Origin: JAHRAW01 sp028066695
Lineage (GTDB): Bacteria > Pseudomonadota > Gammaproteobacteria > Arenicellales > Poriferihabitantaceae
Assembly (NCBI GenBank): GCA_963457535.1
Contig: OY734803.1
Location: 310,001-374,000 of the forward strand
Direction: 5' to 3'
DNA: 64,000 nt
Shown: piece after piece, positions 8,339-18,016 of the stretch
How the letters are laid out: the number at the start of each line of letters is the position of its first letter
How positions within the stretch are numbered: position 1 is the stretch's first letter
Position numbers and translations under genes: made by a program
The notes under the pieces: generated by a model
What the model saw: the letters and a program-made list of their open reading frames with translations, nothing else
Told to the model about the DNA's origin: nothing
Database searches by the model: none

Positions 8339-9988
8339 ATGAGCGGCGATATCTATTCACGCGGCCTGGACAAATGCGCGGCAAATTACGCCGCGCTGAC
8401 CCCGCTCGGTTTTTTGGAGCGCGCCGCTTCGGTCTATCCGGACCGCCCGGCGGTGATTGACGGCGGCATTGAAAATACATGGAGCGAAACCGCGCGGCGA
8501 TGCCGGCAACTCGCGTCCGCGCTCGCGCAAAAAGGCATCGGCAAAAACGACACGGTCTCGGTGCTTGCGCCGAATTCGCGCGCCGCGTATGAGGCGCATT
8601 TCGGCGTGCCGATGGCCGGCGCGGTATTGAACGCGATCAACACGCGCCTGGACGCGAAAACCATCGCCTTCATTTTGGAACACGGCGAAGCCAAGGCGCT
8701 GCTGGTGGACGGCGAATGCGCCGAAGTCGCGCGCGCCGCGCTTGCCGAATGCCGCGTCAAGCCGATGGTCATAGACATTGACGCCGGCGTTTCCGGCGGC
8801 GGCGAACGCGTCGGCGAAACCACTTACGAGGAATTTCTCGCCGGCGGAGACGCCGGTTATGCGTGGCAGCCGCCGGCCGATGAATGGGACGCGATTTCGC
8901 TGAACTACACCTCCGGCACCACCGGCGACCCGAAAGGCGTGGTCTACCACCACCGCGGCGCCTACCTCAACGCGCTCAGCAACATTGTCGGCTGGCAACT
9001 GCCGCATCACCCGGTCTATCTGTGGACGCTGCCGATGTTCCACTGCAACGGCTGGTGTTTTCCGTGGTCGCTGGCCGCGGTTGCCGGCGTCAATGTCTGT
9101 TTGCGGCGGATTGACGCGGCGAACATTTTTGAGGCTATCGCCGCGCGCCGCGTAACGCATTTTTGCGGCGCGCCGGTGATTATGAACATGCTGATCAACG
9201 CCGGGGAAAAAGAGCGGCGCGCGTTTTCGCATGAAATAGACATGATGACCGCGGCCGCGCCGCCGCCGGCCGCGGTGCTCGCCGAAATGCGCGCGCGCGG
9301 GTTTCGCGTCACGCATGTATACGGTCTGACCGAGACCTACGGGCCGGCGGTGATTTGCGCGTGGCAGCCGGAGTGGAGCACATTGCCGGACGCGCAACAG
9401 GCCGAAAAAAACGCGCGGCAGGGAGTGCGCTACCACGCGCTGGAAAACTTGGATGTGCTGCGCCCGGACGACCGCATGCGGCCGGCCGCGCGCGACGGCG
9501 CGGAAATCGGCGAGGCGATGTTCCGCGGCAACATCGTGATGAAGGGCTACCTGAAAAACCCGGAATCCACCGCGCGCGCCTTTGCCGGCGGGTGGTTTCA
9601 CTCCGGCGACCTCGGCGTGATGCACGCCGACAACTACCTGCAACTCAAAGACCGCTCCAAGGACATCATCATTTCCGGCGGCGAAAATATTTCTTCCATT
9701 GAAATTGAGGACTGCCTCTACCGCCACCCGGAAATTCTGGAGGCGGCCGTGGTCGCCGCGCCGCATGAAAAATGGGGCGAGACGCCGTGCGCGTTTGTGA
9801 CGCGCGCGCCGGGGTCAAAACTCGGCGAACGCGAAGTCATGGAACACTGCCGCGGCAACCTCGCGCACTTCAAGGCGCCGCGCGCGGTGGTGTTCGGCGA
9901 GTTGCCGAAAACCTCCACCGGCAAGGTGCAGAAATACAAACTGCGCGAACGCGCGGCGGAATTGGCGGCGAAGGACGCCGCGGAATAG
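8339..9988 (+). CDS. Acyl-CoA synthetase (AMP-forming), medium-chain/DmdB-like
   Basis: 549 residues from ATG 8339. Activates a carboxylic acid to its CoA thioester via acyl-AMP. Adenylation motifs: LNYTSGTTGDPKGVVYHHRG (P-loop), VTHVYGLTETYG (A5), WFHSGDLGVMHADNY (A7/A8), DIIISGGENISSIEIE and the catalytic Lys in KTSTGKVQKYKLRE (A10). It is a close paralogue of the ligase at 43.7-45.4 kb. The group includes medium-chain fatty acid ligases and the methylmercaptopropionate ligase DmdB; substrate is undecided. Ends in a strong palindrome shared with the convergent transporter gene. Confidence 0.9.
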   Translation: MSGDIYSRGLDKCAANYAALTPLGFLERAASVYPDRPAVIDGGIENTWSETARRCRQLASALAQKGIGKNDTVSVLAPNSRAAYEAHFGVPMAGAVLNAINTRLDAKTIAFILEHGEAKALLVDGECAEVARAALAECRVKPMVIDIDAGVSGGGERVGETTYEEFLAGGDAGYAWQPPADEWDAISLNYTSGTTGDPKGVVYHHRGAYLNALSNIVGWQLPHHPVYLWTLPMFHCNGWCFPWSLAAVAGVNVCLRRIDAANIFEAIAARRVTHFCGAPVIMNMLINAGEKERRAFSHEIDMMTAAAPPPAAVLAEMRARGFRVTHVYGLTETYGPAVICAWQPEWSTLPDAQQAEKNARQGVRYHALENLDVLRPDDRMRPAARDGAEIGEAMFRGNIVMKGYLKNPESTARAFAGGWFHSGDLGVMHADNYLQLKDRSKDIIISGGENISSIEIEDCLYRHPEILEAAVVAAPHEKWGETPCAFVTRAPGSKLGEREVMEHCRGNLAHFKAPRAVVFGELPKTSTGKVQKYKLRERAAELAAKDAAE

Positions 9989-9998
9989 CACACGCAAA

Positions 9999-10031
9999 CC
10001 GCCCCGCCGGGAAACATCCCCGGCGGGGCGG
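9999..10031. terminator. GC-rich hairpin between convergent genes
   Basis: A 13-bp perfect inverted repeat (9999-10011 with 10019-10031, 7-base loop) occupies the gap between the acyl-CoA ligase and the BCCT gene. It lacks a T-run on the plus strand; it likely serves both converging transcripts. Confidence 0.6.
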
Positions 10032-10048
10032 CATTCACGCTGAGCGCG

Positions 10049-11752
10049 TCAGGCCGGCTGGCGCGCCCGCGAACCGCGACCAGCCGCTTTTTTCTTGGTG
10101 GTCTTGGTGGCGCGCTCGGCGGTCATTCGCCCGACATAACTCGGGTCTTCGCGCAGCGAGCGGTACAGGCCGTAGGTCATGCAGATCAGCACCACCGACA
10201 CCGGCAGCGCGGCGGCGATGGACGCGGTTTGCAGCGCCGCCAGTCCGCCGGCAAGCAGCAGCGCGGCTGCGACCGCGCCTTCGCCGATGCCCCAGATGAT
10301 CTTGAACTTGATCGGCGGGTTGTCATCGCCCATGGACAGCATGGTGGTGATGACCAGCGTGCCGGAGTCGGACGAGGTGATGAACCAGGTCGCGAGCAGG
10401 CAGGTAGACAGCGCCATGATGAGCACCGACAGCCACGAGACGCTGAAGAACTCGTTGAGCCACGAGGTCTCTCCGAGCAGGGCGATGGTGCCGTAGAGCG
10501 CGGAGGGGAGATCCCAGGCGCGCACCAGGTCGGCGAGTCCGGCTGTGCCGACGCCGCCGGAGGCGGCCAGTTCCATGTAAATCGCGTTGCCGCCGAACAT
10601 GCACAGCCAGAAGAAGGTGATGGTGGTCGGCACGAACATCACGCCGAGCATGAACTCGCGGATGGTGCGCCCGCGCGAGATGCGCGCGATGAACATGCCG
10701 ACAAACGGCGCCCACGACAGCCACCAGCCCCAGTAGAAGATGGTCCACCCACCCTGCCAGGCGACATCGCCCGGATCCGACGCGGTCCAGAAGCCCATCT
10801 GGAAAAGGTTGGTGTAGTAGTCGCCGAAAGTGGTGATGAAGAAGCCCATCAGCCACTTGAACGGCCCGCCGAACAGAAAGTAAGCGAGCACCACCACCGA
10901 CAGCCAGATGTTCCACTCGGAGATGATGCGGATGCCGCGCCCGACGCCGGAGACCGCCGACAGCGTCGCGATCACCGAAATCACCGCGATCAAAATGATC
11001 TGCGTGGCCAGGCCCGGATCTATGCCGAGAAGATAGTTCAAGCCGGCGGCCATTTGCTTCACGCCGAGCCCGAGCGAGGTGGCGACGCCGAACACCGTGC
11101 CGAACACCGCCAGAAGATCCACGGCGTTGCCGACCGGGCCGTAGATGCGGTCGCCGATCATCGGATACAGCGCCGAGCGCAGCGTCAGCGGCAGCCCCTT
11201 GCGGAAGCCGAAATAGGCGAGCGACAGGCCGGTCAGCACATAGAAGGCCCAGCCGTGCAGTCCCCAGTGGAAATAGGTGACGATCATCGCCGAGCGCGCG
11301 CGCTGCACATCCATCGCGTCGTGGCCGGCGGCCGTGGCGAACGGGTTGTTCGGGTACTCCCACGGTTCGGTGTTGTCAAAGTAGAACAGCGGCTCGGCGA
11401 CTCCGAAGAAGAACACGCCGATGCCGATGCCGGCCGAGAACAGCATCGCAAACCAGGAGAAGTTGGAGAATTCCGGTTTGGAGTCGTCCGCGCCGAGTTT
11501 GAGCGCGCCGAAGCGGCTGAACATCAGGTAGATGCAGAAGCCGAGGGCGACGCTCATCAGGCTCACGTAATACCAACTGAGCGCCGACTCAATTCCGCTG
11601 CGAACCGCGCTGTAAAGCGCGTTGGCGAAATCAAAAAACAAAATGGTGAAGACCACGAAGGCGATGATCATGCCTTTTGCGGCCATGCCCATTCCGGGGT
11701 TCAACCCGCTCCAAAAGCCGCTGCGCGCGACCTTGCCTTTTGCTGTTGCCAT
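10049..11752 (-). CDS. BCCT family betaine/choline/carnitine transporter
   Basis: 567 residues with about 12 hydrophobic helices. The BCCT signature is clear: WTIFYWGWWLSWAPFVGMFI followed by ARISRGRTIREF, plus FSNFSWFAMLFSAGIGIGVFFFGVAEPL near the N terminus and ATWFITSSDSGT late. These are secondary transporters for quaternary ammonium or sulfonium compounds (glycine betaine, choline, carnitine, DMSP). The C-terminal tail is basic and Lys-rich (TTKKKAAGRG). A GGAGA ribosome-binding site precedes the ATG. The neighbourhood holds other betaine-related genes, but the exact substrate is not readable. Confidence 0.93.
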   Translation of the reverse strand: MATAKGKVARSGFWSGLNPGMGMAAKGMIIAFVVFTILFFDFANALYSAVRSGIESALSWYYVSLMSVALGFCIYLMFSRFGALKLGADDSKPEFSNFSWFAMLFSAGIGIGVFFFGVAEPLFYFDNTEPWEYPNNPFATAAGHDAMDVQRARSAMIVTYFHWGLHGWAFYVLTGLSLAYFGFRKGLPLTLRSALYPMIGDRIYGPVGNAVDLLAVFGTVFGVATSLGLGVKQMAAGLNYLLGIDPGLATQIILIAVISVIATLSAVSGVGRGIRIISEWNIWLSVVVLAYFLFGGPFKWLMGFFITTFGDYYTNLFQMGFWTASDPGDVAWQGGWTIFYWGWWLSWAPFVGMFIARISRGRTIREFMLGVMFVPTTITFFWLCMFGGNAIYMELAASGGVGTAGLADLVRAWDLPSALYGTIALLGETSWLNEFFSVSWLSVLIMALSTCLLATWFITSSDSGTLVITTMLSMGDDNPPIKFKIIWGIGEGAVAAALLLAGGLAALQTASIAAALPVSVVLICMTYGLYRSLREDPSYVGRMTAERATKTTKKKAAGRGSRARQPA

Positions 11753-11823
11753 TGGAAATCTCCGGTGATGATGAAAAGGGAATGAGGAAATGCGGCGGAT
11801 AGTGTGGCACTTTTTTGGGGGGT

Positions 11824-11829
11824 TGTCAA
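11824..11829 (-). promoter_or_regulatory. Candidate -35 box (TTGACA) of the BCCT gene
   Basis: A perfect TTGACA on the minus strand, 72 bases before the BCCT start. It is followed by a C6-A6 tract; the -10 is weak (CACACT at 17 bases or CACTAT at 19). Confidence 0.35.
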
Positions 11830-11849
11830 TTGCCTCCGGAAGCGGCGGC

Positions 11850-14425
11850 GGCGCGCTACTGCGCCAGCAGCGCGGCGATGGCCGCGGCTACTGTGTCCGC
11901 ATTCAGCGCCGCCGCGTCGGGATGTTCGGCGATCAAGGCGGCGCCGCGCAGACCGAGCAGGTAGCGCAGCAACAAAACGCCGTCCCACCACTCGCTGCCG
12001 GCGTCGGTGTTGCCGTCCACATTAAAACTGCCGCCGGCGATGAAGGCGCTCATGTTCGCGCCGGGCAAATTCGCCTGCCCGGCGGCCAGCGCTTCGCCGC
12101 GCACGCCGAGCAAATGCCGCGCGATTAAAATCGCGTCGGCTTTGTCCACCCCGCCGTCGTCGTTGACATCCAGCGAGAACGCGCGGATTTTGACCGCGCG
12201 CGTCACCGCCGGGGCGTTGTTGCCGGCCGCGTCGGCGCAGGTATAGGTGACCGTGTAATCGCCGGCGGTGTCCTTGTCCACATTCGCCACATTCGCGGTC
12301 GCGTCCTTGGTCTCGTCAAAATTGTCAAGGCAGTCCGCGCCGGGGTCGGTCCAGTCGGCGCCGAGCAGGCCGAGTCCGCGGACGCCTTCGCGCGGCACGA
12401 TGCGCGGCGCACGGTTGTCTTCAATATTAATGTCCAAATTGAACCTGGCGGTGTTCGGCGGTTGCGCCGAATCAAGCACAAAAAGGGTGGCGGCGTAATT
12501 GCCGATGTTGGCTTTTTCGCCCGGCACGCTGCCTGACAGGGCGATGCCGGGGCGCGGCGAGTTGTCGCTGTTCCGCCAGTTCATGCCCGAAGGCAGGCCG
12601 GACAGCGCATAACTCAGCGGCGGCACACCGCCGGTTACGCCGGAGAGAATGGTTCTGCTTCCAACATCTGAGAGAAAGTTCTGACGGCTCGTGACGCTCC
12701 AGCCCATCGGTAGCGGCAGCGGAGTCGCGGCGGCCTCGGCCGCGGCGCCGGTTGCCGCGGCGGCGGCGCGCGCATCGTTTTGCGCGCGCACCCGGACGGT
12801 GTATTCAAACGGCTCCAAACCGCCGATGGTCTCCACCAGCGCGGTCGCGTCGGCGCGCGCAACCTGCGCTTCGCCGCCGCCGGCGCGCTGGTGGCTGATT
12901 TCGTAACCGGTAATTTGCGGCGCCGCCGAAAAATCGGCGCCGCTTGAACCGTCGCCGGCATAGGCCGGCGCCGCCCAAGTCGCCGCGATGGCGCCCTGCC
13001 GCGGCGTCAGCAGCAACAGCCGCGGCGCCGACGGCGGGCACGGCGAAGTGTCGGCGGCGACGCAATCCGCGCTCGGAGTCCGCGCCACCGCGCTCACCGC
13101 ATCGCTGGAATTGGCCGCGCTGTCAACGGCGCGGACGCGCAATTCATACACCGAGGCCGCGTCCAAACCGCGCACGCTGAACGCCAAATTGTCCGCGCCT
13201 TCAGCCGCGGGAATGGCGGCCGCCTCGGTGAAATCCGCGTCGGGCGCGCCGGGCGAAAGTTTCTTGTAGGAGGCGGAATAAGTGGTCGCGCTTTCCACCG
13301 CGGCGGCCAGGCTATAGGCAATGCCCGGCGTCGCTCCGGCGGAATCGCCGCTCACCGCCGCGAGCACCGGCGCGCTCAGGCCGTCGTCGTTGGCGATGGT
13401 CAGCCGGGCGGTGTTGCCGCGGGTGTAATGCTTTGCCAGCCCCGGCGCGGACGGATCGGCCGCGGCGATGCGCAGCACCAGCAATTCATTCGGTTCGGTG
13501 TCCGCGTCGTTTTGAATGGAGACTTCCAGATTTTGCGTGCGCTGCGCCGCGCTTGCGTTTGCCGGAAAAGTCAGCGTGGTGGCCGACAGCGTGTAGTCGT
13601 TCTCTGAGGCGGTGCCGGACGGATCCCGCTCCACGGTGAAAGACACCGCGGTTTCGGCCGAATGGCTGATGCTGACCTGAAATGTGCGCGTGCCGTCGGC
13701 CTCGCCCGCGGTTTGCGCGACCGCCGCGGTTGCGGCCGCGTCGGCGCCGAAAGCGATTTTCGCTTTGCCGCGGTCGTCGTCCTGAATGGTGACCGTCGCG
13801 GTCGCGGGCGAGCCGATGACATACGCTTCGGTGTTGCCGGGCGGCTTGCTGACGGTCGCGGTGAAATCCTTGTCGGCCTCAACCAACCCGTCGTTGGGAA
13901 CGCTTATCGGAATGCCGATCTGGCCCGCCCCCCTGATAAACACCAAGGTGAAATTGCCGCCGGTGTAGTCCACCCGGTTGCGCGCGCTGCCATCGGCGGT
14001 GTTCAGGATGACAGTCGTTTCGCTTGTCGGCGGCGGCTGCGCGCGCACAAAAACCTCCGCGCTGTTGAACCGGTTGCTCCCTTCAAGATAGGTGACCGCC
14101 GCGGAGGCGACCGTTATCACCAGCGGCGCGCGCTCAATGTTCAGGGTGTAAGTCCCTTTGGTGGTTTCGTCGGCGGCGGTAACCACCAGCAAAATTTCGT
14201 TTGCGCCAAAATCCAAACTGACGCTGTGCTCGGCGCCGGAGGCGGCCGCCGCGAAGTTCACCGTGATGGTCGCCCCCGCATCCGACGCGGTCGGCGTCAC
14301 CAGAACCGCGTCCACGGTATTGGCGACCGAGGCCGCATAAGTGCGGGTCGCGGCGCTGAAAGCGGAAACCAGTTCGGCGCCGCCGCCGCTGACCGAAAGC
14401 GCGCTCAGCGTCGCGTCATTGCTCG
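11850..14425. repeat. Copy 1 of a ~2.6 kb tandem duplication (offset 2753 bp)
   Basis: Nearly the whole coding sequence of the downstream secreted protein gene repeats at a constant offset of 2753 bases in the adjacent gene (2756 towards the far end). Long stretches are identical, with scattered substitutions and few indels, as expected of a fairly recent gene duplication or ongoing gene conversion. Confidence 0.85.
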
Positions 14426-14537
14426 GCTGCGCCGCGGCCGGCGCCCACGCCGCGCACAACACCGCGGCAAGCGCGGCGCGCCGCAACGCCGCCGGGATTA
14501 AGTGGAATGCCGCCATTAATTTATGCAATTTATGCAT
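11856..14537 (-). CDS. Secreted multidomain protein with Calx-beta, fibronectin III, Ig-like and dockerin-like domains (copy 1)
   Basis: About 893 residues from the ATG at 14537; a second Met lies 7 codons in. Domain order: signal peptide 1-36 (AAWAPAAAQ); cadherin-like beta-sandwich 38-140 (NDATLSALSVSGG ... TYTLNIER); Calx-beta 141-257 (YLEGSNRF...VTIQDDD); second Calx-beta-like 258-386 (LTIANDDG); two fibronectin III-like domains 387-606 (YELRVRAVDSAANSSD; YTVRVRAQND); putative Ig domain 607-712 (GGVPPLSYALSGLPSG); DUF5011/HYR-like 713-786 (DYTVTYTCADAAGN); and a dockerin-like pair of EF-hand repeats 787-893 (DVNDDGGVDKADAILIARHLLG; FNVDGNTDAGSEWWD). Likely exported, calcium-binding, adhesive or matrix function. 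No sortase or outer-membrane anchor is visible at the C terminus. Confidence 0.85.
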   Translation of the reverse strand: MHKLHKLMAAFHLIPAALRRAALAAVLCAAWAPAAAQPSNDATLSALSVSGGGAELVSAFSAATRTYAASVANTVDAVLVTPTASDAGATITVNFAAAASGAEHSVSLDFGANEILLVVTAADETTKGTYTLNIERAPLVITVASAAVTYLEGSNRFNSAEVFVRAQPPPTSETTVILNTADGSARNRVDYTGGNFTLVFIRGAGQIGIPISVPNDGLVEADKDFTATVSKPPGNTEAYVIGSPATATVTIQDDDRGKAKIAFGADAAATAAVAQTAGEADGTRTFQVSISHSAETAVSFTVERDPSGTASENDYTLSATTLTFPANASAAQRTQNLEVSIQNDADTEPNELLVLRIAAADPSAPGLAKHYTRGNTARLTIANDDGLSAPVLAAVSGDSAGATPGIAYSLAAAVESATTYSASYKKLSPGAPDADFTEAAAIPAAEGADNLAFSVRGLDAASVYELRVRAVDSAANSSDAVSAVARTPSADCVAADTSPCPPSAPRLLLLTPRQGAIAATWAAPAYAGDGSSGADFSAAPQITGYEISHQRAGGGEAQVARADATALVETIGGLEPFEYTVRVRAQNDARAAAAATGAAAEAAATPLPLPMGWSVTSRQNFLSDVGSRTILSGVTGGVPPLSYALSGLPSGMNWRNSDNSPRPGIALSGSVPGEKANIGNYAATLFVLDSAQPPNTARFNLDINIEDNRAPRIVPREGVRGLGLLGADWTDPGADCLDNFDETKDATANVANVDKDTAGDYTVTYTCADAAGNNAPAVTRAVKIRAFSLDVNDDGGVDKADAILIARHLLGVRGEALAAGQANLPGANMSAFIAGGSFNVDGNTDAGSEWWDGVLLLRYLLGLRGAALIAEHPDAAALNADTVAAAIAALLAQ

Positions 14538-14602
14538 TGCCGCAATCGCCCCGCGAAAAGCGGGGAATGGCGCGAGCATAGCGGTTGTTGCGCGGCGCTG
14601 CG

Positions 14603-17180
14603 GGCGCGCTATTGCGCCAGCAATGCGGCGATGGCCGCGGCCACTGCGTCCGCGTCCAGCGTTGCCGCATCGGGATGTTCGGCGATCAAGGCGGCGCCGC
14701 GCAGGCCGAGCAGGTAGCGCAGCAATAAAACGCCGTCCCACCACTCACTGCCGGCGTCGGTGTTGCCGTCCACATTAAAACCGCCGCCGGCGATGAAAGT
14801 CTCCATGTTTGCCACCGGCAAATTCGCCTGCCCGTCGGCCAGCGCTTCGCCGCGCACGCCGAACAAATGCCGCGCGATTAAGATTCCGTCGGCGCTGTTC
14901 ACCGCGCCGTCGTCGTTGACATCCGGCGAGAACGCGCGGATTTTGACCGCGCGCGTCACGGCTTCGGCGTCGTTGCCGGCCGCGTCGGCGCAGGTATAGG
15001 TGACCGTGTAATCGCCGGCCGTGTCCTTGTCCACATTCGCCACATTCGCGGTCGCGTCCTTGGTATCGTCAAAATTGTCAAGGCAGTCCGCGCCGGGGTC
15101 GGTCCAGTCGGCGCCGAGCAGGCCGAGTCCGCGGACGCCTTCGCGCGGCACGATGCGCGGCGCACGGTTGTCTGCAATATTAATGCCCAAATTGAACCTG
15201 GCGGTGTTCGGCGGTTGCGCCGAATCAAGCACAAAAAGGCTGGCGGCGTAATTGCCGATGTTGGCTTTTTCGCCCGGCACGCTGCCTGACAGGGCGATGC
15301 CGGGGCGCGGCGAGTTGTCGCTGTTCCGCCAGTTCATGCCCGAAGGCAGGCCGGACAGCGCATAACTCAGCGGCGGCACACCGCCGGTTACGCCGGGGAG
15401 AACGGCTCTGCTTCCAACATCTGAGAGAAATCTCTGAAGGCTCGTGATGCCCCAGCTCATCGGCAGCGGCTGCGGAGTGGCGGCGGACTCGGCGGCAACG
15501 CCGGTTGCCGCCGCGGCGGCGCGCGCGTCATTTTGCGCGCGCACCCGGACGGTGTATTCAAACGGCTCCAAACCGCCGATGGTCTCCACCAGCGCGGTCG
15601 CGTCGGCGCGCGCAACCGCCGCTTCGCCGCCGCCGACGCGCTGGTGGCTGATTTCGTAACCGGTAATTTGCGGCGCCGCCGAGAAATCGGCGCCGCTTGA
15701 GCCGTCGCCGGCATAGGCCGGCGACGCCCAAGTCGCCGCGATGGCGCCCTGCCGCGGCGTCAGCAGCAACAATCGCGGCGCCGACGGCGGGCACGGCGAA
15801 GTGTCGGCGGCGACGCAATCCGCGCTCGGAGTCCGCGCCACCATGCTCACCGGGTCGCTGGAATTGGCCGCGCTGTCAACGGCGCGGACGCGCAATTCAT
15901 ACACGGAAGCCGCGTCCAGGCCGCGCACGCTGAACGCCAAATTGTCCGCGCCTTCAGCCGCGGGAATGGCGGCCGCCTCGGTGAAATCCGCGTCGGGCGC
16001 GCCGGGCAAAAGTTTCTTGTAGGAGGCGGAATAAGTGGTCGCGCTTTCCACCGCGGCGGCCAGGGTATAGGCAATTCCCGGCGTCGCTCCGGCGGAATCG
16101 CCGCGCACCGCCGCGAGCACCGGCTCGCTCAAGCCGTCGTCGTTGGCGATGGTCAGCCGGGCGGTATTGCCGCGGGTGTAATGCTTTGCCAGCCCCGGCG
16201 CGGACGGATCGGCCGCGGCGATGCGCAGCACCAGCAATTCATTCTCTTCAATGTCCGTTTCGTTTTGAATGGCGACCTCCAGATTCTGCGTGCGCTGCGC
16301 CGCGCTTGCGTTTGCCGGAAAAGTCAGCGTGGTGGCCGACAGCGTGTAGTCGTTCTCCGAGGCGGTGCTGGACGGATCGCGCTCCACGCTGAAAGACACC
16401 GCAGTTTCGGCCGCATGGCTGATGCTGACCTTGAATGTGCGCGTGCCGTCGGCCTCGCCGGCGGTTTGCACGACCGCCGCGGTCGCGGCCGCGTCGGCGC
16501 CGAAAGCGATTTTCGCTTTGGCGCGGTCGTCGTCCTGAATGGTGAACACCGTGGTCGCGGGCGTGCCGATGGCATACACATCGGTATTGCCGGGCGGCTT
16601 GCTGAGGGTCACGCTGAAATCCTTGTCGGCCTCCACCAACTCATTGTTGGGAATGCCGACCGGGAAATCCGGGCCGGCAGAGTTCGCGAGAATCTCCAGA
16701 ATCTGGCCGCTGATGGCCGTGTAATCCACCCCGCTGCGCGCGCTGCCATCGGCGCTGTCCAGTCCGACCTGAACCGCGGTTGGCAATGTCGGTTGGATGC
16801 GCACCGAAATATCCGTGGCGCCGAACCGGCTGCTCCCTTCCAAATAGTTCACAGTCGCGGAGCCGACCGTCACCGCAGGCAGGGCGCGCTCAATGTTCAG
16901 GATGTAGGTCTGTTTGGCAACTTGGTCCTCGGCGGCAACCACCAGCGGAATTTGGTTTGCGCCAAAATCCAAACTGACGCTGTGCCCCGCGCCGGAGGCG
17001 ACCGTCGCGCCGTTCACCGTGAGGGTCGCCCCCGCGTCCGCCGCGGTCGGCGTTACCAAAACCGCATCCACGGTATTGGCGACCGAGCCGGCATAAGTGC
17101 GGGTCGCGGCGCTGAAAGAGGAAACCAGTTCGGCGCCGCCGCCGCGCACGGAAAGCGCGCTGAGTGTCGCGTCGCTGCTC
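14603..17180. repeat. Copy 2 of the ~2.6 kb tandem duplication
   Basis: Counterpart of 11850-14425. It covers the cadherin-like domain through the dockerin-like end of the upstream gene. The region most changed between copies is the first Calx-beta domain; fibronectin, Ig and dockerin-like parts are nearly the same. Confidence 0.85.
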
Positions 17181-18016
17181 ACCTGCCGGCGTTCAATGTG
17201 CAGCGTGTAAGTCGCTTTGGTGGTTTGGTCGGCGGCGGTGACCGCCAGCGGAATTTGGTTTGCGCCGAGATTCAAATCCACGATGTGCTCGGCGCGGGAG
17301 GCGAGCGTCGTGCCGCGCAGCGTGATGGTCGCCGAGGGACTCGCCGCGGTCGGCTGCAGCCGCACCGCGTCAAATTTGTTCGCGACCGATGCCTCATAAC
17401 TGAAAGTCGCCGGGCTGAAAGAGGGAATCAGTTCGGCGCTTCCGCTTAAGTCGCGGCGGCCGCTGCGGGCGGAAAGCGCGCTGAGCGTGGCATCGTCGCT
17501 CGTCCGCGCGGGACGCGGGCCGAGGGGGCCGTTTGCAACGACGATGGAGGCGACATCCGAAAACTCGGTGCCGCGCACATCGTCGGCGGTGCCCTTGGTC
17601 CCATCATCGCCATACGACAGGAGTGAAATGCGCACATCATAAGTGCCGTCATACAGCCCCTCCCGCGGCCGCGCGTATTCCCGCCATAGCGGAGTGCCAT
17701 CCTCGTCATCGGCGAAAGTTACGATGAAGTCCTCCGGCCACTGCTCCACGCCGGCCGGCGTGCTGTCGTTCCAGTCATCTTCGCGCAACTTTATGTCCAC
17801 CGTGGTGTCCGAATTAAAGTCCAAAGCGCTGGGAAGACTCCACCCCACTCGCATCACAATACCGTGCGTTCCGTGGGCGCGCAGGGAGAGCGTCGGCGTC
17901 ACCGGCTTCGCCAGCGACTGCGCCGCGGCCGGCGCCGATGCCGCGCACAATGCCGCGGAAATCAAAAAGTTCCGCAGAAACCTCCGAAGTGATGTGGTAT
18001 TCATACCCATATTCAT
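14609..18016 (-). CDS. Secreted multidomain protein with extra N-terminal module, paralogue of the next gene (copy 2)
   Basis: About 1135 residues from ATG 18016 (further Met codons at 18010 and 18004; no clear ribosome-binding site decides). Signal peptide ends near SAPAAAQSLAKP. A unique region of about 160 residues follows (TLSLRAHGTHGIVMRVGW, WPEDFIVTFADDEDGTPLW, GTYDVRISLLSYGDDG), resembling a fibronectin-like module. Then come two cadherin-like beta-sandwich repeats (DATLSALSARSG; DATLSALSVRGGG), two Calx-beta domains, two fibronectin III-like domains, an Ig-like domain, a DUF5011-like domain and the dockerin-like end (DVNDDGAVNSADGILIARHLFG; NVDGNTDAGSEWWD). Thus it equals copy 1 plus one extra beta-sandwich and the N-terminal module. 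Starts 113 bases from the divergent icmF. Confidence 0.85.
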   Translation of the reverse strand: MNMGMNTTSLRRFLRNFLISAALCAASAPAAAQSLAKPVTPTLSLRAHGTHGIVMRVGWSLPSALDFNSDTTVDIKLREDDWNDSTPAGVEQWPEDFIVTFADDEDGTPLWREYARPREGLYDGTYDVRISLLSYGDDGTKGTADDVRGTEFSDVASIVVANGPLGPRPARTSDDATLSALSARSGRRDLSGSAELIPSFSPATFSYEASVANKFDAVRLQPTAASPSATITLRGTTLASRAEHIVDLNLGANQIPLAVTAADQTTKATYTLHIERRQVSSDATLSALSVRGGGAELVSSFSAATRTYAGSVANTVDAVLVTPTAADAGATLTVNGATVASGAGHSVSLDFGANQIPLVVAAEDQVAKQTYILNIERALPAVTVGSATVNYLEGSSRFGATDISVRIQPTLPTAVQVGLDSADGSARSGVDYTAISGQILEILANSAGPDFPVGIPNNELVEADKDFSVTLSKPPGNTDVYAIGTPATTVFTIQDDDRAKAKIAFGADAAATAAVVQTAGEADGTRTFKVSISHAAETAVSFSVERDPSSTASENDYTLSATTLTFPANASAAQRTQNLEVAIQNETDIEENELLVLRIAAADPSAPGLAKHYTRGNTARLTIANDDGLSEPVLAAVRGDSAGATPGIAYTLAAAVESATTYSASYKKLLPGAPDADFTEAAAIPAAEGADNLAFSVRGLDAASVYELRVRAVDSAANSSDPVSMVARTPSADCVAADTSPCPPSAPRLLLLTPRQGAIAATWASPAYAGDGSSGADFSAAPQITGYEISHQRVGGGEAAVARADATALVETIGGLEPFEYTVRVRAQNDARAAAAATGVAAESAATPQPLPMSWGITSLQRFLSDVGSRAVLPGVTGGVPPLSYALSGLPSGMNWRNSDNSPRPGIALSGSVPGEKANIGNYAASLFVLDSAQPPNTARFNLGINIADNRAPRIVPREGVRGLGLLGADWTDPGADCLDNFDDTKDATANVANVDKDTAGDYTVTYTCADAAGNDAEAVTRAVKIRAFSPDVNDDGAVNSADGILIARHLFGVRGEALADGQANLPVANMETFIAGGGFNVDGNTDAGSEWWDGVLLLRYLLGLRGAALIAEHPDAATLDADAVAAAIAALLAQ

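Noticed and set aside
10229..11785. 518-codon plus-strand frame
   Set aside because: Lies opposite the BCCT transporter; composition (Glu, Arg, His, Gln rich) and lack of any domain mark it as a shadow.
11850..17180. Mobile element or composite transposon as cause of the 2.75-kb repeat
   Set aside because: The repeated unit is the coding sequence itself; no transposase or terminal inverted repeats flank the copies.
16181..17449. 422-codon plus-strand frame with repeats
   Set aside because: Antisense to the secreted protein gene; its repeats only mirror those of the real gene.
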